A DNA stretch of 64,000 nucleotides. It comes from Picosynechococcus sp. PCC 7002. GTDB taxonomy: Bacteria; Cyanobacteriota; Cyanobacteriia; Cyanobacteriales; MRBY01. The DNA is taken from NCBI RefSeq assembly GCF_963860125.1, contig NZ_CAWLFA010000001.1, positions 2,170,001-2,234,000 on the forward strand. The letters are read 5' to 3'. This document shows, piece by piece, positions 63,236-64,000 of this stretch. Within the stretch, counting starts at the first letter, position 1. Every line of letters begins with the position of its first letter. A program made the position numbers and the translations under genes. The notes under the pieces were generated by a model. It did no database searches. It had not been told where the DNA came from and worked only from the letters and a program-made list of their open reading frames with translations.

Positions 63236-63340
63236 TTAGGAAGCCGTTTTGTTGGTCTGGATATAAAGGATCAACAAAAAAACGGTGGGTACGAGTACAA
63301 AAAGAATCGTTGCAATGAAACCGAGATCGTTAACTTGCAT
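63236..63340 (-). CDS. psbM: Photosystem II protein M
   Basis: 34-residue single-helix subunit at the photosystem II dimer interface. The product starts MQVNDLGFIATILFVLVPTV and ends QTNKTAS, with one membrane helix (about 6-28). Length and sequence match PsbM. It is convergent with the universal stress protein gene and lies downstream of the ferredoxin gene on the same strand. Confidence 0.93.
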   Translation of the reverse strand: MQVNDLGFIATILFVLVPTVFLLILYIQTNKTAS

Positions 63341-63472
63341 TGAATAATCGCCTCTTCATCGAGCTAGATCACAATGATATCAAGAATATCACCTCTAGCT
63401 CCTTACCAGGGGCGATCGCCACGGGGATTCCCAAAGAATATCTTCCTAAACAAAAAACCAAAGAGGCTGCCC

Positions 63473-63769
63473 TTAGGGTTTGGTTTTTACAACAACATCC
63501 CCATGGGCCAAGGTTTGGCAAGCAAGGCGATAGCTGGGGGGCTTACGCTTGAGACGCCGCTTCTCAAAATCAGTCTTGGGCGACAGGTTTTCCATCCCCT
63601 CCAGAATCTCGACAATGCAGGTTCCGCATTGGCCAACACCACCGCAATTCATCAATTTTCCGCCGAAAGTGTACAAATCCACGCCATTTTGCAGGGCTTT
63701 TTCCCGTAAATTTGCACCATCTGCCGCAATCACGTCCTTATTTGCCGGAACGTAGGTGATATTAGCCAT
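63473..63769 (-). CDS. 2Fe-2S ferredoxin-like protein
   Basis: 98 residues with a plant-type 2Fe-2S cluster motif: Cys42, Cys48, Cys51 and Cys84 (CGGVGQCGTC, then ACQT). The spacing C-x5-C-x2-C matches adrenodoxin- and FdxC-type rather than classical PetF (C-x4-C-x2-C). A basic patch (KRRLKRKPPS) precedes the last cysteine. It is 132 bases upstream of psbM on the same strand. Its partner is unknown. Confidence 0.88.
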   Translation of the reverse strand: MANITYVPANKDVIAADGANLREKALQNGVDLYTFGGKLMNCGGVGQCGTCIVEILEGMENLSPKTDFEKRRLKRKPPSYRLACQTLAHGDVVVKTKP

Positions 63770-63941
63770 GAACCCTCCTGTGTTGAATAAATGATCAATT
63801 CTATTTTAACAAGGTTAAGTTTTTATAAGAAAAATTACGAACCCAACGCTGTTTTGTCGATCCTAAGGCCTCTCCCTTGGGCAAATCAAAGCGGGTATGA
63901 TAATCCAGAGCGACATCACCCCTCACCCATCTGTAATTTCC

Positions 63942-64000
63942 ATGGAAGAACTGCTTTATCTCGAAGTCCCTACCCCCGACACTGACAAAGTTTGTCATTG
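63942..64000 (+). CDS. Unrecognised gene, cut by the right window edge
   Basis: An ATG at 63942 opens a frame (MEELLYLEVPTPDTDKVCH) to the window end. Only 19 codons are visible. There is no stop and no recognised family. Confidence 0.5.
   Translation, partial: MEELLYLEVPTPDTDKVCH

Noticed and set aside
1..64000. CRISPR arrays, prophage, rRNA operon or replication origin
   Set aside because: No regularly spaced repeats, no phage structural genes, no rRNA sequence and no DnaA-box cluster were noticed on either strand.

Overview
The window is chromosomal DNA from a unicellular cyanobacterium, most likely a Synechococcus sp. PCC 7002-like (Picosynechococcus) strain. The evidence is cpcT, apcD, ndhO and psbM, a GlgA2-type glycogen synthase, a cyanobacterial NDH-2, and frequent copies of the HIP1 octamer GCGATCGC in most genes. 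Both edges cut genes: malate dehydrogenase on the left and an unrecognised gene on the right.

Layout. 1-14.2 kb is mostly housekeeping: mdh, ndhO, cpcT, a conserved protein, pyrC, two LivH/LivM-type amino-acid permeases, a PhoR/SphS-like sensor kinase, argC, a UvrD-like helicase, an RlpA-like protein and an ABC ATPase. A TnpB (IS605/IS1341-type) element lies at about 14.3-15.8 kb. It is followed by a calcium P-type ATPase, an ECF sigma / anti-sigma / Spy-like operon, tRNA-Asn, a degenerate transglutaminase-fold membrane protein and tRNA-Ser(CGA).

23.6-33.4 kb is an AT-richer, HIP1-poor cellulose locus and the most interesting part of the window. It encodes a REC-PAS-GAF-PP2C (RsbU-like) phosphatase, a small membrane protein, an exported double-DUF3131 protein, a BcsC-like outer-membrane barrel, a cellulose synthase and a STAS (RsbV-like) protein. 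The cellulose synthase has an RsbW-like HATPase domain inserted inside its catalytic GT2 domain, and it has no PilZ domain. Phosphatase, kinase and STAS protein together make a complete partner-switching module wired into the synthase itself. I propose that this replaces c-di-GMP control of cellulose synthesis.

33.9-44.9 kb holds NDH-2, a HAD phosphatase, IS4-family copy 1, ureD, glgA, accC, a lipoprotein, YggT and homoserine dehydrogenase. 45.0-48.9 kb is a small defence/accessory patch: an MmeI-like type IIG restriction-modification enzyme, an MNT-like nucleotidyltransferase with a truncated HepT-like partner, and a Uma2 protein. 48.9-64 kb holds a coiled-coil protein, tRNA-Ser(GCT), glgP, apcD, IS4-family copy 2 in reverse orientation, membrane and cell-wall genes, aroC, a DppB-type permease, EcfT, a tandem universal stress protein, psbM and a 2Fe-2S ferredoxin.

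The two IS4-family copies encode identical proteins. Both sit in the same short palindromic repeat (CCTTAA(A)GGGG), and both carry the transposase N-terminus in a different frame, joined at an A6G5 run.
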